From NCBI GenBank assembly GCA_015680685.1, contig MNCI01002303.1:115947-179946 (forward strand): a stretch of DNA of 64,000 nt, read 5' to 3'. This DNA is from Gnetum montanum. Taxonomy: Eukaryota > Streptophyta > Gnetopsida > Gnetales > Gnetaceae. The notes below the pieces were generated by a model, which did no database searches, was not told where the DNA came from, and saw only the letters and a program-made list of their open reading frames with translations. This document shows, one piece after another, positions 46,615 through 59,045 of this stretch; positions within the stretch are counted from its first letter, which is position 1, and each line of letters opens with the position of its first letter. The translations under genes were made by a program, and so were the position numbers.

Positions 46615-47520
46615 TGATAAATCGAAATTTTGTTAGCAACAATATCGGACATCTGATATCAGAGCTATGATTTCAAATCCTTGATATCAAGGCACAAGCT
46701 ATGATGTTGGATATCCAATATCACATATGTGTGCAAGATTATAAATATAACACTTAGGCACATAGTTCACATATAGTTTTCATGTCAACTTAGTGAAATT
46801 CTATCAATTTGTTTTCATGATTTTAGCACTTACCACTTAGGAGTGTATGCCTATAGTGTGATGTTAAGTAATTGAATGGAGTCTTTATTTGAGTGGAATG
46901 TACTTGGACATGTTTCATGACCAAAAATAAAGATCAACATTACTTTGGATCATTGTAGCATCACTTAGTTTCTTTACTGTTTACTTAGAATAATGTTGAC
47001 TATTTTTACTTAGCTTATTGATTACTAATTTCTTAGTTACTATTCACTTTCACATGAACTTTACTCTTTCTATTATTAAGTATAATGGATAGCTAATTTT
47101 TAGCATTAAGTGTGATTATTTGGTAACCTAGTAGTATTATCGCTTGGTTCACCTAGTAGTGGACTATGTGGTAATCCCAATAACAATTGCATAATTCCAA
47201 GATGTGTCTAGAGAATCACAAACGAATGTCCATCATGTTAGGCTAAATTATATTTTTTTATAGTTACTTAGATTTAGAAACCACTTTCCATTTAACTTAT
47301 GCTCACTAGAAGTAAAATGGCCTACCCAACATCAATTAGCATATGCTGCACTGTGAGTTAAACCATATGCATTTTATTAGCTCACATGGGAAGATAATGA
47401 TCATGAAATTAAACCAATTACTAGCATAATTACATTGCCTTATCCATGAAATTTGATCAAGCTATGCATGAACACTCATATCTCCTATGGTTGAGTGTTG
47501 TACTACTCCACCACTCATCA
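46615..47520 (+). repeat. 5' LTR of element A
   Basis: 906 bp, starts TGATAAATCG and ends CCACTCATCA. U3 carries GATATC/GATATT repeats that are CpG-depleted forms of D's palindromes. The TATA box ATTATAAATATAAC lies at about 46739. It aligns with 55907-56814 throughout. Confidence 0.75.
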
Positions 47521-47521
47521 T

Positions 47522-47539
47522 TGGTGTCATTTCCAAGGA
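47522..47539 (+). other. Primer-binding site of A (tRNA-Asp type, decayed)
   Basis: TGGTGTCATTTCCAAGGA lies one base after the LTR. Against the Asp-tRNA complement TGGCGCCGTTGCCGGGGA there are six changes, five of them C-to-T or G-to-A transitions. Confidence 0.6.
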
Positions 47540-47657
47540 CACATCAATGTATGCTAAGTAATTGATTTCCGAAAGCTCATTATATTTGAAACATGAAGTC
47601 AAACCTTACAATCATAAGAGAAGAACAGTTAGCATATAACATCTAAAAATATAAAAT

Positions 47658-49800
47658 ATGGCTTCAAACAAAGATCAACCATCACCTACCAAGGATACAA
47701 GAAGAAGAAATGATAGAATCATGTATGAAGAAGAATGGGGGATGCCAATGCAGACAAGAATCACTTATTCTCACAATGATCCTTATCATCTAGACTTCAC
47801 TTTCATTTTCCATCAAGATAATTAAATGAGGTGGAGGAACATGCAATGCAACATAGTCATACCTCCAGAACATGCATCACTTAACATGCTTCAAATTGTC
47901 CTAAGGGAAATAAATTTGGAGTAGATCCAGGAAGGGCATCATGTGACTCAACACATGACAAGACCCTATGAACCCACAAAAGAGTAGATGAGGAGAGATG
48001 TTGCCATGGAGATCAAACATGTATATAGTAAAGGGAAGCAAGCCAACACTTGTCTAAGAAGAACTTGATGCTGATGTGTTCATTTCAAAGCAACTCCATC
48101 AAAAACCATGAGGATCCTTCAAAAAAACCTATCATTAGACTTTAAGAACCTATCAAAGCCCAACTTCATTTCACTATAGTAGATACACCTAAGGGGAAGG
48201 CTACCAACTCAAGGTATAAACGAGACTCAAAGCTAAGGGTTCCTATCAAATCCTACAAAGAATCATACAAGATTCATGAAAGGAAAATAAACCAACATCA
48301 TTATCCTGCTACTTCATTTGCCTCATCATGATCATTGGAGGACTCTGATAGAATATGACACAAGTATCAAGATTATGCTAGGAAAGAAAGGAGGACTCAT
48401 GATCATCATGATCAATATTTAAGGCACTATAATATAGAAGATGAAGAACATGAATGAAGGAGACAAAGAGATAAAAGAGAGGATCAAGAGATATATGAAC
48501 ATAGAAGGGGTCACTACTATAATAGAGGATACAAACCTAACCATGATGATGAATCCCTTATGGCAACCTAAAGCATGATAAATATCTAGGAAGCTATCTA
48601 CATATCAACTAGGCATGTGAGGGATAGCTAAATAAAATGGCTAGGCATGAACAATATGCCAAGATTTGAATGTGGCTATAACATTGATCTACAACATTAC
48701 CTTCAAGCTTTCCATGGTTCCTATGCCCACCAAAACATAGAGAGTAACTAGCAAAAGTTGAAGTTGTTTCCTAGAACACTTGTGAAGGACATGGAAAGCT
48801 AGTATAGGTCACTAGAACTTGAATCCATTAGACACTAAAGTACCATGCTCAAAATATTTAACAAGAAGTACCAAACCCATTCACAAGTATCAAGTTTAAG
48901 AAAAAACTCTAGGAATGAAAGAAAGGAATTCATAAGACCCTTGATGTGACATTGGGCATATACTATTCACTATTACACATATGCCTAGGCCTTGAATTTT
49001 TATCAAAAGAATAGCTTAGACACATTGTAGATGGGCTACAAAGTAAAACTAGAGAGATCCTTAGGGTTTATGCCCAAGGAATATTATCAAAAATGACTAT
49101 CCACTGCATTCAAAAACTAATCAATCAAGTGGCAAAAGAAGAAGGTGAACTACAAAAGAGGGAATCAATTGAAGAATATAATAGAGATCCATCAATTAGA
49201 AAGAGAGATGTATAGACCACACCATTTAGCAAAAGACTCTATCCATTCAATAATTAGTCAATGACATAATAGCTAAGGTAGAGAAAGTCTAGGATTCAAT
49301 GGATGAGATAGTTGCTACAGCCCTAAAAATTATGGAGGAAAATACTAAACAAGCACTGAATAGGAACAAGGAAAAGAAGAAGAAAAGATATTATGAATGA
49401 GACAATTACAAGTAAAAGAGGAAAAGTTGTTGCTATTAAAGGGTGTACTAACTCTAATTCAGAAGAAGCAAAATGATGCAAGGTATGCTAGTATGAACAT
49501 CTAAAGGGATGTTTTCCTATTATGGCCCACTTGCAAGAATCTAGGTTATATGCACTCAATCCAAGCTTCTTCAAGAGGAAGAGGACTAGAAAGCTTTCTT
49601 ATCCTCAAGGTAATATCAGGCAACCTTTCCAGCCAACCTATTACCCAAGTAGAGCCTACCCTCAACCACAGGAGTAATATTAGCAGTAGTGGTAGCAATC
49701 GCAAACATGGGCAATGCCCCTACCAAGGAAAAAATATCTATATCGAAAACTTGATCATTATGGATACTATGTCTAATGTCCAATCTCATTGATGAATGCA
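47658..49800 (+). pseudogene. Gag, element A
   Basis: MASNKDQPSPTKDTRRRNDR from an ATG at 47658, then PYHLDFTFIFHQD. An Arg/Asp/Glu-rich stretch leads to the core: STRHVRDS-IKWLGMNNMPR, LQHYLQAFHGSYAHQNIESN, KLKLFPRTLVKDMES and LRHIVDGL-like residues. A Lys-rich region (NRNKEKKKKRYYE) precedes a knuckle-like CKVC-YEHLKGC at about 49476-49512 and a Gln/Pro/Tyr-rich tail. Same family as F's gag. Many stops. Confidence 0.7.
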
Positions 49801-50550
49801 ACTATCTAGGCTCCATAGTATTATCTGCTAGAATACCACAAATTGACACCACCAAGGACCAACTCAAACTTGTACACACATCCACAAGCAAATAATTTTT
49901 CAAATCAACATACAAATGCTTTGCCACTAGTTCCACCAACAACAATGCAAGGGTAAGTTCCATCATAATCATAGAATTTGCATAGGTGGTGAACATTTAG
50001 ATAGAATATCCTACTAGCAACACTAAGGGCCAAATGAAGAAATGTCCTTTCTTTAGGACAAGTTCTGAAAAGGCTAGTAGAATTAGAGCTTCATCGAGAT
50101 TAACTTCCTCTACCATAGATTCTCTTACAATCAGTAATCTTCCATCATCATCTAGCCAAAAAATATAGACTATCATGCTTACTAAAATCATCATAGACTA
50201 GATCAAGGAAGAGCCACTTCCTAAGAAAAGAATCAATCCAGGGATTCCTTTGATTTATCTACAAGTAGCTAGAAATCTACCATGCAAAGCTCTATTAGAC
50301 TCAGGTTCTAGGGTAAATATAATCTCTTATGGAACATATCAAGAATGAAACCTATCACCATTGAAAGTGTGAAACATTAGGTTGGAGCTTGCAAATTTAT
50401 TTATCACCATCCCTTTGGGACATATTGATGATGTAGTGACCGCTATCAATGGGTAGTCCTATTTAACAGATTTTTTAGTAATTGATGTGAAAGATATTGA
50501 TAAGGAATTTCAATATATTTCACATCAATTATGAGGAGAACATGGCTTAG
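49801..50550 (+). pseudogene. Protease, element A
   Basis: After a non-traceable 400 bp the frame reads EPLPKKRINPGIPLIYLQVA, then CKALLDSGSRVNIISYGTYQ with an intact DSGS active-site box at about 50295, LELANLFITIPLGHIDDVVT and SYLTDFLVIDVKDID. The catalytic Asp is kept, unlike in M and B, though stops flank it. Confidence 0.7.
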
Positions 50551-52140
50551 CATAGCTAATGCTAAGCTAAGTATAAGGGATCTATCTATTAAGATCTCTA
50601 AGGAAGACATGCACGGAGCCATACAAATGCAACAAATTCCATGGATTTCTACTAAAAGTAAAGGATGCAGTTGTGGACTAACACTTCAAAATGTTAACAT
50701 AGTTACCATAGCAATTCACAAAAGTGAAAAACACTTGTCTGTAAAAGGAAGAGCAGAACCCAAAAAATTTAGAAAACACCCTATGGTCACAAACTGAGAA
50801 CCAAAAATTATGAAAACAATGCATGGAACAATCTAATCCACTTATTAACTCCCATTTTAAGAAGATGACTCCAACTAAGGATCCAACAATGAAATTAATA
50901 ACTCATAATCATACACAAAAAGGGAAAAAATAGGAACTTAAATGATCAAAACTCAACTACCATCAAGATCACATGGGATAATAACAAAACAATTAGGTCA
51001 ATAAAGATGGTAAGCAAACCACCTCGAGTGTATGATCTAGGAGATCTAGGAAGCATTTTTTGAACACTCATCGATGAGTTTAGTGATGGGGGAGATGCTT
51101 AACTTTGATTTTGAAATTAATAAGTGATTTTCTATTTTTTGTTTTACAATTCTTTTTACTCTTTTACATTATTTGATAAAATTCTTCCATTCTTTTATAC
51201 TTTTCATTTCTTAAATTTTTAACAATTCTTTGAAATCTTTCCATTCTTTTAACATTTTCATTCTTTATACTTTTGCATAATTCTTACTATATTTTTTATT
51301 CCTTTCATACTTTGTTTTCAAACCCTTTGTAAATAATTTTGATTACTAATAAGATACATTACAAATAAAGGCAAGATGTAATCTAATAAGGTGAAAATTT
51401 CTCTATGTCATCAAGTCATAAGGGATTGATTATTTGAATAGTGAGAGCACACCATACATCCACCCATTCCATTAATAAGAGGTTCTTATCATGACCATAA
51501 TGATATTCTTTTTCATCATACAACTAAGAACTAACTTATGATCATTATGCCTAAATCAAAAAGTGAAGAACCATGTGGGAATGTAAAGGGTGTGACATCA
51601 AGGGGATTTCTGGATTCTTTTTGGATTACTATTGTGAGTTCTATCATGTTGCTAAGGTTGTATTATATCCTTGTATATCTAACAAAAAATGGACGTAAGA
51701 GTAAAATAAGTGCTACCTTAAAAGGGTTGACACAAATAAAAATAAAAGAGCATAAAATAAAATCCAGGGAGTTCCATTGGAAAGACATGTTACCTATGCC
51801 TAAAGGTAGATGGCTTCTCAAAAATATAAAAATAAAAATAAAGTACCATGAATAAAACTCCTCCCTTGGATAATATTCCAAGTGACAATACTTCTTGATA
51901 AATTGATAGTCTTATAGTTGCAGGTCCAAGAGATGAAACGATGCAATGTCACTAGAGTGTGGTCTAGACTTGGTTTGAATCTTGGACAGAAAGGCTAGTG
52001 ATTACTTTAACCACTAATGAAACCAAGAATTCATTATGCCCATGGCAAGACACCTCATATCCTGATTTCTACAATCCCTTTTGAATCCATCTCATCTCAC
52101 TATTTGAATAGTCATAACTTATGATTTTGTGTAACATAGT
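50551..52140 (+). other. Interior of A after protease, no pol
   Basis: An 88-codon frame (50531-50797: IRDLSIKISKEDMHGAIQMQ, KSKGCSCGLTLQNVNIV) continues the protease side. From 51120 the DNA is a T-rich chain of ATTCTTT segments, and 51538-51855 is a Lys-rich frame without a recognised match. RT motifs (FPLP, YxDD) and integrase motifs are absent in all frames I read. Confidence 0.5.
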
Positions 52141-53224
52141 GTTATTTTCCCAATTTGGTGGTACTAACATGTGTGTTTTGCTAAACAGGTATGCATTACG
52201 TTCAACTACTTAAGCGGCTAAGGACACTTCTAGGTGTGGTTATACAAGGGCATTAAGGGCTGAAGCCAACTTTGGGGAGCATCCATTTGTATAACTATTG
52301 TTTCTTATACCTACCAAGTAATTCCACATCATCTTGAACCTTTCAAGCATCAATAAACATTAATAAACACTTTCCATATCATTTACACTATCCATTCTAA
52401 AAATAAGAATCCATTACCCTTATCCATCTTATGAACTTTCATAGCCTAAGATTCCTTCTTTATGAATATCCACTAACAAAATTTTAACAAAAATAAGCAT
52501 ATATTCATCACCCAAACCTGTTGAGTAACCTTAAAACCTTCTAAATATCTAAAAGAATCAATTTATTCCATCAAACCTCATGAAAAATGGAATTTATAAG
52601 ACTTAAATATTGGGTCATTGATATTGGATTTGCATCGATATTGGATCCCCAATGTCAGGTCCCTAATATGAGGTCCCACAAAACCTATATATATTGGTAG
52701 AAACTTAGAAAAATTTTCACCATTTTTCATTTGAGCTAAGAGAGATTTTTTAATTTTCTTCTCTAATCTAAGCTTTAACCTCCTAGCTTTCCCAAGCCAT
52801 AACTTGATCATTATCACTCTAATTGTTGTGCTTTTTGAACCTATTTGATCACAGAGTGCTCAATTTAGTCATGGAGAGGTACTAGTGAGGAAAATCTGAA
52901 TTGATTTTTTGAACATTTCTAACACTTGAAAGGTATTTTAAGGGTAAGTATCAAATAAAAATTGAAATGTTCAAGAAATAATCTCACATATTAATGCTAA
53001 AACACTTAAATAATGTTCTTAAGGAAGTTATAACCATCATCATGAGCCATACATAAGAACAAATTAGATAATTATGAAGGGTTATAAAGAGATTAACACC
53101 TATGGAGTTACTTTGCAATCATGACCTAAGAACTTAATGAAAATAAGGATATGGGTAATGTATGAAACCATTAAGAATACATGGAAATACCTTAGAAATA
53201 TTGAATCCTTAATGATTACAAATG
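52141..53224 (+). promoter_or_regulatory. Conserved block and promoter-like segment upstream of the A ORF2
   Basis: The block 52170-52310 matches D 520-700 and follows TTTTGCTAAACAG, a usable acceptor. At about 52605-52700 come three GATATTGGA-type repeats, then CCTATATATATTGG (TATA-like), an arrangement like the U3 of A's own LTR. ORF2 begins 530 bp downstream. The segment may be an internal promoter or an old LTR scrap. Confidence 0.35.
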
Positions 53225-55640
53225 GCCCCAAGAAGAGGAGGAGCACAAGGAGGACCCTCACAAGGAGCAAGCAAATGACCAAGAAGCCAAGCCAAAGGTA
53301 GANACAACTCCAAATGTCACTATTATGGCCTATATTGTCATAGAATGGTGAATGATACCCTAGAGAGACATATTACTTTTGGCATAATAAGGAAGAGAGA
53401 ACTACAATTAATATTAAAGGAGTTTCAATTTCATTTTTCGATCAAGGTAATTACTAAAGCTTTGAATATACCTAATGAAGAAGCAAGGTTAGCACATTTG
53501 TCCACCTGATCAGATCCTAAAACTAGAAAGCTATGGATAAAACAAGCATATGACAAGGAGGATAAGGGCTATAGTGAATTAACTCTAGAATAAAAAATTT
53601 ATTTCAGAATTGGCACTTATCATCTATTCCCAACAAAAGGACTTAATCAAATATCAACTTATGTGGCTAGAGGAAGTGTGATTCTAATGGGCAAACACAA
53701 TGTCAACCTTACACAACTCTACTTTATGGAAATCGAAAGGCAATTTGAAGAAAGAAAGGTATGAAAGCCAACACTTCTATTTCCTTATCTTATCAAGAAG
53801 CTATGCAAGTGAGCCAAAATCCTAGGATACACTAATGACATTTCTAGAAGGGCCCAAAATGCTTCATACACTGAGTTGCTCAAATCAACATAACTAAGTA
53901 AAGACTATGGTGAGGAGTAGGAATAAGAAAAATAGCAAGAGCAATAGTATAAGCAATAATAACAACAAGCATAATAGCAACAACAATAACAAGTTCCATC
54001 ATCATCATTACAAGACTATCAACCATTGATGAGTCCTTTGCAATAGATTTTAGAAACAATTAATTGGGAAACTAGAGAGGAGTCTAATCTTTACAAAGTT
54101 ATTGATAGAATCATCCAACCCATAGTTTTAGTTAATCCAGCAAGTGGAGATATTTCATTATAGTTAGAAAGAGAGGTACAATGGTCACAACAGATCTCTG
54201 GGAATACTACATCATTTCAAGTGGTGTAAGAAACCATAGGAGAAGCCATAGTAGTGGTAATGCAACACCAAGATGTAGTAGGAGTAGCAGATATAATCAT
54301 CAATCATATCAAAGAGTCTTTCAATGTACCTATTGTAACACTAGTGAATCTAACTAGAGCCAAAGATGCTCAGATGCTAGCTAGAACCTTGATGACTCTT
54401 GTTGATCATGAGGATGTGCTTGATAGAATACTGCAAATTGAAGAAGTCATGAGTACACTTTTTGACATCCGCAATGATGTCACTATAATATAGTCTAAGC
54501 TCATCACTCCAAAAGAAAAAAAGGTCATGGTGGAAACTAGGGCAGAGCATGCAAAAGTAGAAATTCTAAAACTACAAGAAGATCTTGCAACACTAAGAGC
54601 TGAATGAAGAGATCCTATGCAATTCATTACACTTGACCAAATCAAGCAATTCAAAATAGAGCATATCAGCAACCTAATTTGGTAGAATAAACTGTTGGTA
54701 ACTAAAAAGGAGAAAGTGGTATGGAATGCCTCTATAACTGAAGCATAAACACATGCACATGTTAAGGCACTTATTGTAGTACATGAGGAAAACAAATGAC
54801 TCACTACTAATAACATGAGGTTGACCACTGTAAAGAAGTAGAAAAACATCTTAGAGGAAAGCATCCACCAATTAAGGGAACAACCGGTGAGGGTTAGCCA
54901 GGAAATGAACTACCTCATAAAAGAAAATAGAATCTTCTCAATGAAGGAGGTATGTGCCATCCATCAGAAGTTAGCCATTGAAATCAGTGCATGGAAAAAC
55001 AAGATAAAGAAACATGAGAGGATTAAGGAACACTTTCATGATCAAGTGGGTATGTACAAGAAAATAAACAAAAAAGAGATCCAGATGGTGAAGGCTAGAA
55101 TTAGCTTAACTTTAGCATAGAATCTTGAGTGGCATTCCATTTTGGATAGTTATGCCCTTGTCCACCAAGTAAAAGTCAAAAACAAAGACCTAAAAATTAA
55201 GGACCTAAAAGATTACATGGGGTTAGCTAACTTTCGTTATGTTATCTTGGCCATGTTAATAGTAGGGAGGCCCAGAAATGATCTAGAATAGCAAGTAGTA
55301 GCCATGTATGCACTATATGAGAAAGATTTTGTGGATCAAAAATATGGTTTGCAAAAACTTCAAGTGGTAAACTTTTAATTGAAACTAGTGAAGGATGGAT
55401 ACCATGGGTAAAAAGATGTAGCAACAAACCTGGCCAAAAGATTAACTAATTATCATGAACTCCATGAGAAGGCTAGAGAATTTTTAGGAGGAGAGAAGTT
55501 AGTACATAGTTTGGTATGTCAAAGAAAATCAAATGTTTCCATAGCTACCATGCCCATGGGACATGCCAATTCCATCAAACATTGGTTCATCCTCATAAAT
55601 AGTTCACAATCCCAAAACTAAAGAAGAAAAGCTTCAAACA
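53225..55640 (+). pseudogene. Sense ORF2 of element A (plant-transposon-protein type with long coiled coil)
   Basis: Starts MAPRRGGAQGGPSQGASK. The first 250 residues include ITKALNIPNEEARLAHLST, ELTLE-KIYFRIGTYHLFPT and NVNLTQLYFMEIERQFEERK, with LLFPYLIKKLCK. This is the pattern (NVG-II...FP-LI--LC--A) of the putative plant transposon protein domain carried by Athila-type elements. A Gln-rich stretch and a long heptad-like region follow (HAKVEILKLQEDLATLRAE, EESIHQLREQPVRVSQEMNY), so the C-terminal half is probably a coiled coil. About 20 stops. An N at 53303 lies near the start. The role of this protein family in the life cycle is unknown to me. Confidence 0.55.
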
Positions 55641-55906
55641 CTCTTAAATAAATACAAATTTCAAAAGCCTAATGATAAGGGCAAGCAACCAATGGGAGAG
55701 CCATTGCCACCTAGAACCACATAAGGCTACATAAAGCTTCATCAAATTTTATTTTTTGTTAAGTTGTATTGTCATGAAATGTATCAGTTTTTGTAAACTC
55801 CAGTGTATCATGTATCTAGTAGTCAATCTACCTCCAAATTTTTTAAGAAACTCCATCTTCATTTTGTTTTAACTTAAGGACAAGTTTTTAATCAATCATG
55901 GGGGTA
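55641..55906 (+). other. 3' untranslated part and polypurine tract of A
   Basis: No coding match. ACAAGTTTTTAATCAATCAT followed by GGGGGTA borders the LTR exactly as in D (1401-1427). Confidence 0.6.
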
Positions 55907-56814
55907 TGAAAAATTGAAATTCTATCAACAACAGTATTGGGCATTGAATATTAGAGATGTGATACAAATCCCTGATATCAAGGCATAAGCTATGATGTCT
56001 GATATCGAATATTGTAGATGCATGTGGCCCTATAAATACAACACTTGGGCATACAATTCACATCCAATTTTCATTTCAACTTAGAAAAATTTTATCAATT
56101 TGTTTTTATGATTTTAGCACTTGGCACTTAGGAGTGTATGTCCATAGTGTAATGTTAAGTGATTGAATGGAGTCTTTATTCAAGTGGAATGTACTTGGAC
56201 ATGTTTCACAATTGGAAATAAAGATTAAGATTCTTTTCATCATTGTAGCATCACTTAGTTTCTTTACTATTTATTTAGAATAATGCTTACTATTTTCACT
56301 TAGCTTATTGATTACTACTTTCTTAGTTGTTATTTACTTTCACATGAACTTTATTTTTTTTGTTATTAAGTGAAATGGATACAACTAATCTCGAGCATTA
56401 AGTGTGATTGTTTGGTAACCCAATAGTATTATTGCTTGGTTTGCATAGTAGCAAAATACTTGGCAATCCCAATAACAATTGCATGAGTGCAAGACATGTC
56501 CTTAGAATTAGGAATGGATGTCCATTGCATTAAGCAAGATTAGATTTAGTTACTATTACTTAGATTTAAAAATCACTTTTCATTTACCTTATGCTTACAA
56601 GGAGTAAAATGGCCTACCCAACATTAATTATCATATGCCTCACTATGAGTTAAATTGTATGCATAGATTTTACTAGCTCACATGGGAAGATAGTGATCTT
56701 GAACAAACCAATTACTAGCATAATTACATTACCTTGTCCATGGAATTCAACTAGGCTATGCATGAACACTCGTATCTCATATGATTGGGTGTTGGACTAC
56801 TCCAAGACTCATCA
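55907..56814 (+). repeat. 3' LTR of element A
   Basis: 908 bp, starts TGAAAAATTG and ends AGACTCATCA. TATA region CCTATAAATACAAC at about 56030. Divergence from the 5' LTR is visible in almost every line, with roughly one difference per ten bases and an excess of transitions, so the insertion is old. Confidence 0.75.
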
Positions 56815-57350
56815 ATGGTAGATAAGGATAATAGATGTAAAATAACATTTATCAAAAAATGGGGAATTTTTGCTTACCAAAGAATGCTATTTCAATTGTC
56901 AAATGTTGGAGCTACTTTTCAAAGAGCAATGGATTTAGCCTTTAAAGGTTTGATAGGGGAGTTTGTTGTTTATTTGGATGATATCACCATCTTTTAAATA
57001 AGGAAGATCATATTGGTCATCTACACCAAGTTTTTGACAGATGATGTGAGTATGATATTTTATAAAATCCTAAGAAATGTAACTTTAGGGTTAAATCTGA
57101 AATTTTACTAGGTCATGTAATCTATTAAGAAGGAATTTCTATAGATAACTCCCAAATTCAAGTGATATAAAATAGCAAGCATCCTACCAGTAAGAGGTCT
57201 CTTAGATCTTTCTTCATAAAAATAAATTTTGTTAAGAAATTTATCCCTGGATTCACTGAAATTACTAAACCTCTGATGCATATGCTAAAGAAAGATGTCC
57301 TAGTAGAGAAAACACAAAAATCATAAAGAGCATTATCAGAAATTAAGACA
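56815..57350 (+). pseudogene. RT C-terminal part, element B
   Basis: It resumes exactly after A: VDKDNRCKITFIKKWGIFAY, QRMLFQLSNVGATFQRAMDL, FKGLIGEFVVYLDDITIF with the YLDD box. A thumb/connection region is readable only in shifted frames (ILLRNLSLDSLKL, HAYAKE-like). Confidence 0.75.
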
Positions 57351-57950
57351 GCCATTAAAGAAGCTCTTTAAATAGTAAAACCAAAATTGAAAGAAGACTG
57401 CTAATTATATGCTTTTGCTTCAAATGATTCAATTGTTATCGTTTTAACTCAAAAAGATAAAGGTCAAGATGAACTAATTGGATTTTCTGGGTATCAATTA
57501 AAAGATTCAAAGCTAAATTATTTAGACTTAGAGAAATAGGCATTCATGGTTATTAAAGCACTTCAACATTTCAAATATTACTTGGAAAGTTCATTAGTTC
57601 ATATTAAGTTAATAGAGCCCATGGTTAAACAATTCTTAGCCCAAAATGAAATTGGATTGAAGAAGGAAAGTGGCTCATAAAGCTTCAAGATTTCATATTT
57701 TCATTGGAAATATGCAAAATCATTAAAGGAATGGGATTAGCTAAGATAATGACTAGAGAAGATGAAGTATGTGTGCTTAAGACTCATGAGGGAAATTGGT
57801 CTAATGAAATTCTAGAATTCCTTGATGCACAAAAGGTTCCAAATAACTTAACTGTAAGTCAAAAAAGAACTTTCTTCAAAAGGTTAAATAGATTTGTGAT
57901 GAAAGATGGAATTTTATATAGAATGGATTTCAGAGGGGTTTTTTTAAATG
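57351..57950 (+). pseudogene. RNase H following RT, element B
   Basis: FASNDSIVIVLTQKDKGQDE, LIGFSGYQLKDSKLNYLDLE, AFMVIKALQHFKYYLESSLV and KQFLAQNEIGLKKE follow the canonical gypsy RNase H. The linker 57704-57982 (LDAQKVPNNLTVSQKRTFFK, FVMKDGILYRMDF) leads to integrase. Confidence 0.7.
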
Positions 57951-59045
57951 TGTTCATAATGATTAAATTAGTCCTATTTTAGAAAAATTCCATGATCATT
58001 CCAATTTATTCTATAAATCTTCTAAGTCTACTATGTAACATATACTTTGCTATGGTTTTTAGTGGCCTAGTATGTATCTACATATTAGTTTGAAAATTCA
58101 AAGATGTTACAAATGTTAAATTCATGGACCAAAGATCAAAAAGGCTAGTGCTCCTTTAAAACTAGTCATTGTAGATAGATCATTTTAGCAACAAGGCTTA
58201 GACTTTATTACTACAATTACTCCTTCGAGATCTAGACATATGTTTATTCTCACAACTATCGATTACTTTACCAAATGATTTGAAGAAAAGGCTCTAAGAA
58301 AAATTTGAGCATTAGGCATAATTAAGTTCTTAGAAGATCAAATTCTATGTCATTTTGATCTACTTGAAGTGTTGGTATCTGATAATGGACCTACTTTTCA
58401 ATCTAAAGAATTTATAACATGGGCATTAGAAAATTCCATCTTTCTATTTTTTTTTCTCAAATTATTATCCTCAAGGAAATGGCTTAGCTTACTCTACAAA
58501 TAACAATATTATTTCCTACATTAAAAAGTTTATGGATGGAAATCTATTAAATTAGATTGATTACATACAATCTACATTATGGGTCTATCGTATTAGATTT
58601 AAGAAGGCTATTAGAACATTAGCCTATAACTTGGTTTATGGTTTGCCTACTAGAATTACCAACAAGATTATAAGTCTAGCCTTAGATTTTGTGCAAAAAT
58701 ATAGTAAGAAAACCAATAAAAATAGATGTTTCATGATCTTGCTCATCAAAAGAAAAGCCAAAATGGATAGAGCTAAAGATAATTTACTAAAGAATGCTTC
58801 TCAAGTTAAAAGGTGGCTTGATAGAAAAGCTCTAAAAAGGACTTTTAAGCTTAGTGATCTTGTATTATTATGGAATAGGAAAAAGTCAAATAAGTTTTCA
58901 GCAATATGAACTAGTCCATTTTAGATTAAAAAAATAATTATCCAGAGACACTTACAAATTATCAAAGCTAGATGGGATAGAGTTGTAATTTCCATATAAT
59001 GTTTTACACATAAAACATTATTTTGGAAAACTATCCACAACTTGA
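57951..59045 (+). pseudogene. Integrase, element B
   Basis: Core: APLKLVIVDRSF, QGLDFITTITPSRSRHMFIL, TTIDYFTK, FLEDQILCHFDLLEVLVSDN, GPTFQSKEFITWALENS. The first two catalytic Asp residues are present; the Glu region is frameshifted. The C-terminal module in frame 58631-58909 reads QVKRWLDRKALKRTFKLSDL, VLLWNRKKSNKFSA, with a degraded end by 59045. Confidence 0.75.

Larger units (their letters stand above)
46615..56814 (+). mobile_element. Complete non-autonomous Athila-like element A, nested in B's RT
   Basis: A 10.2-kb element with LTRs 46615-47520 and 55907-56814. Target-site copies are ATAGT (46610-46614) and ATGGT (56815-56819). Internal order: Asp-tRNA primer site, gag, protease, a long sense ORF, polypurine tract. 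No RT, RNase H or integrase motif is present in the 8.4-kb interior, so it would have depended on a partner element's enzymes. Confidence 0.75.
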
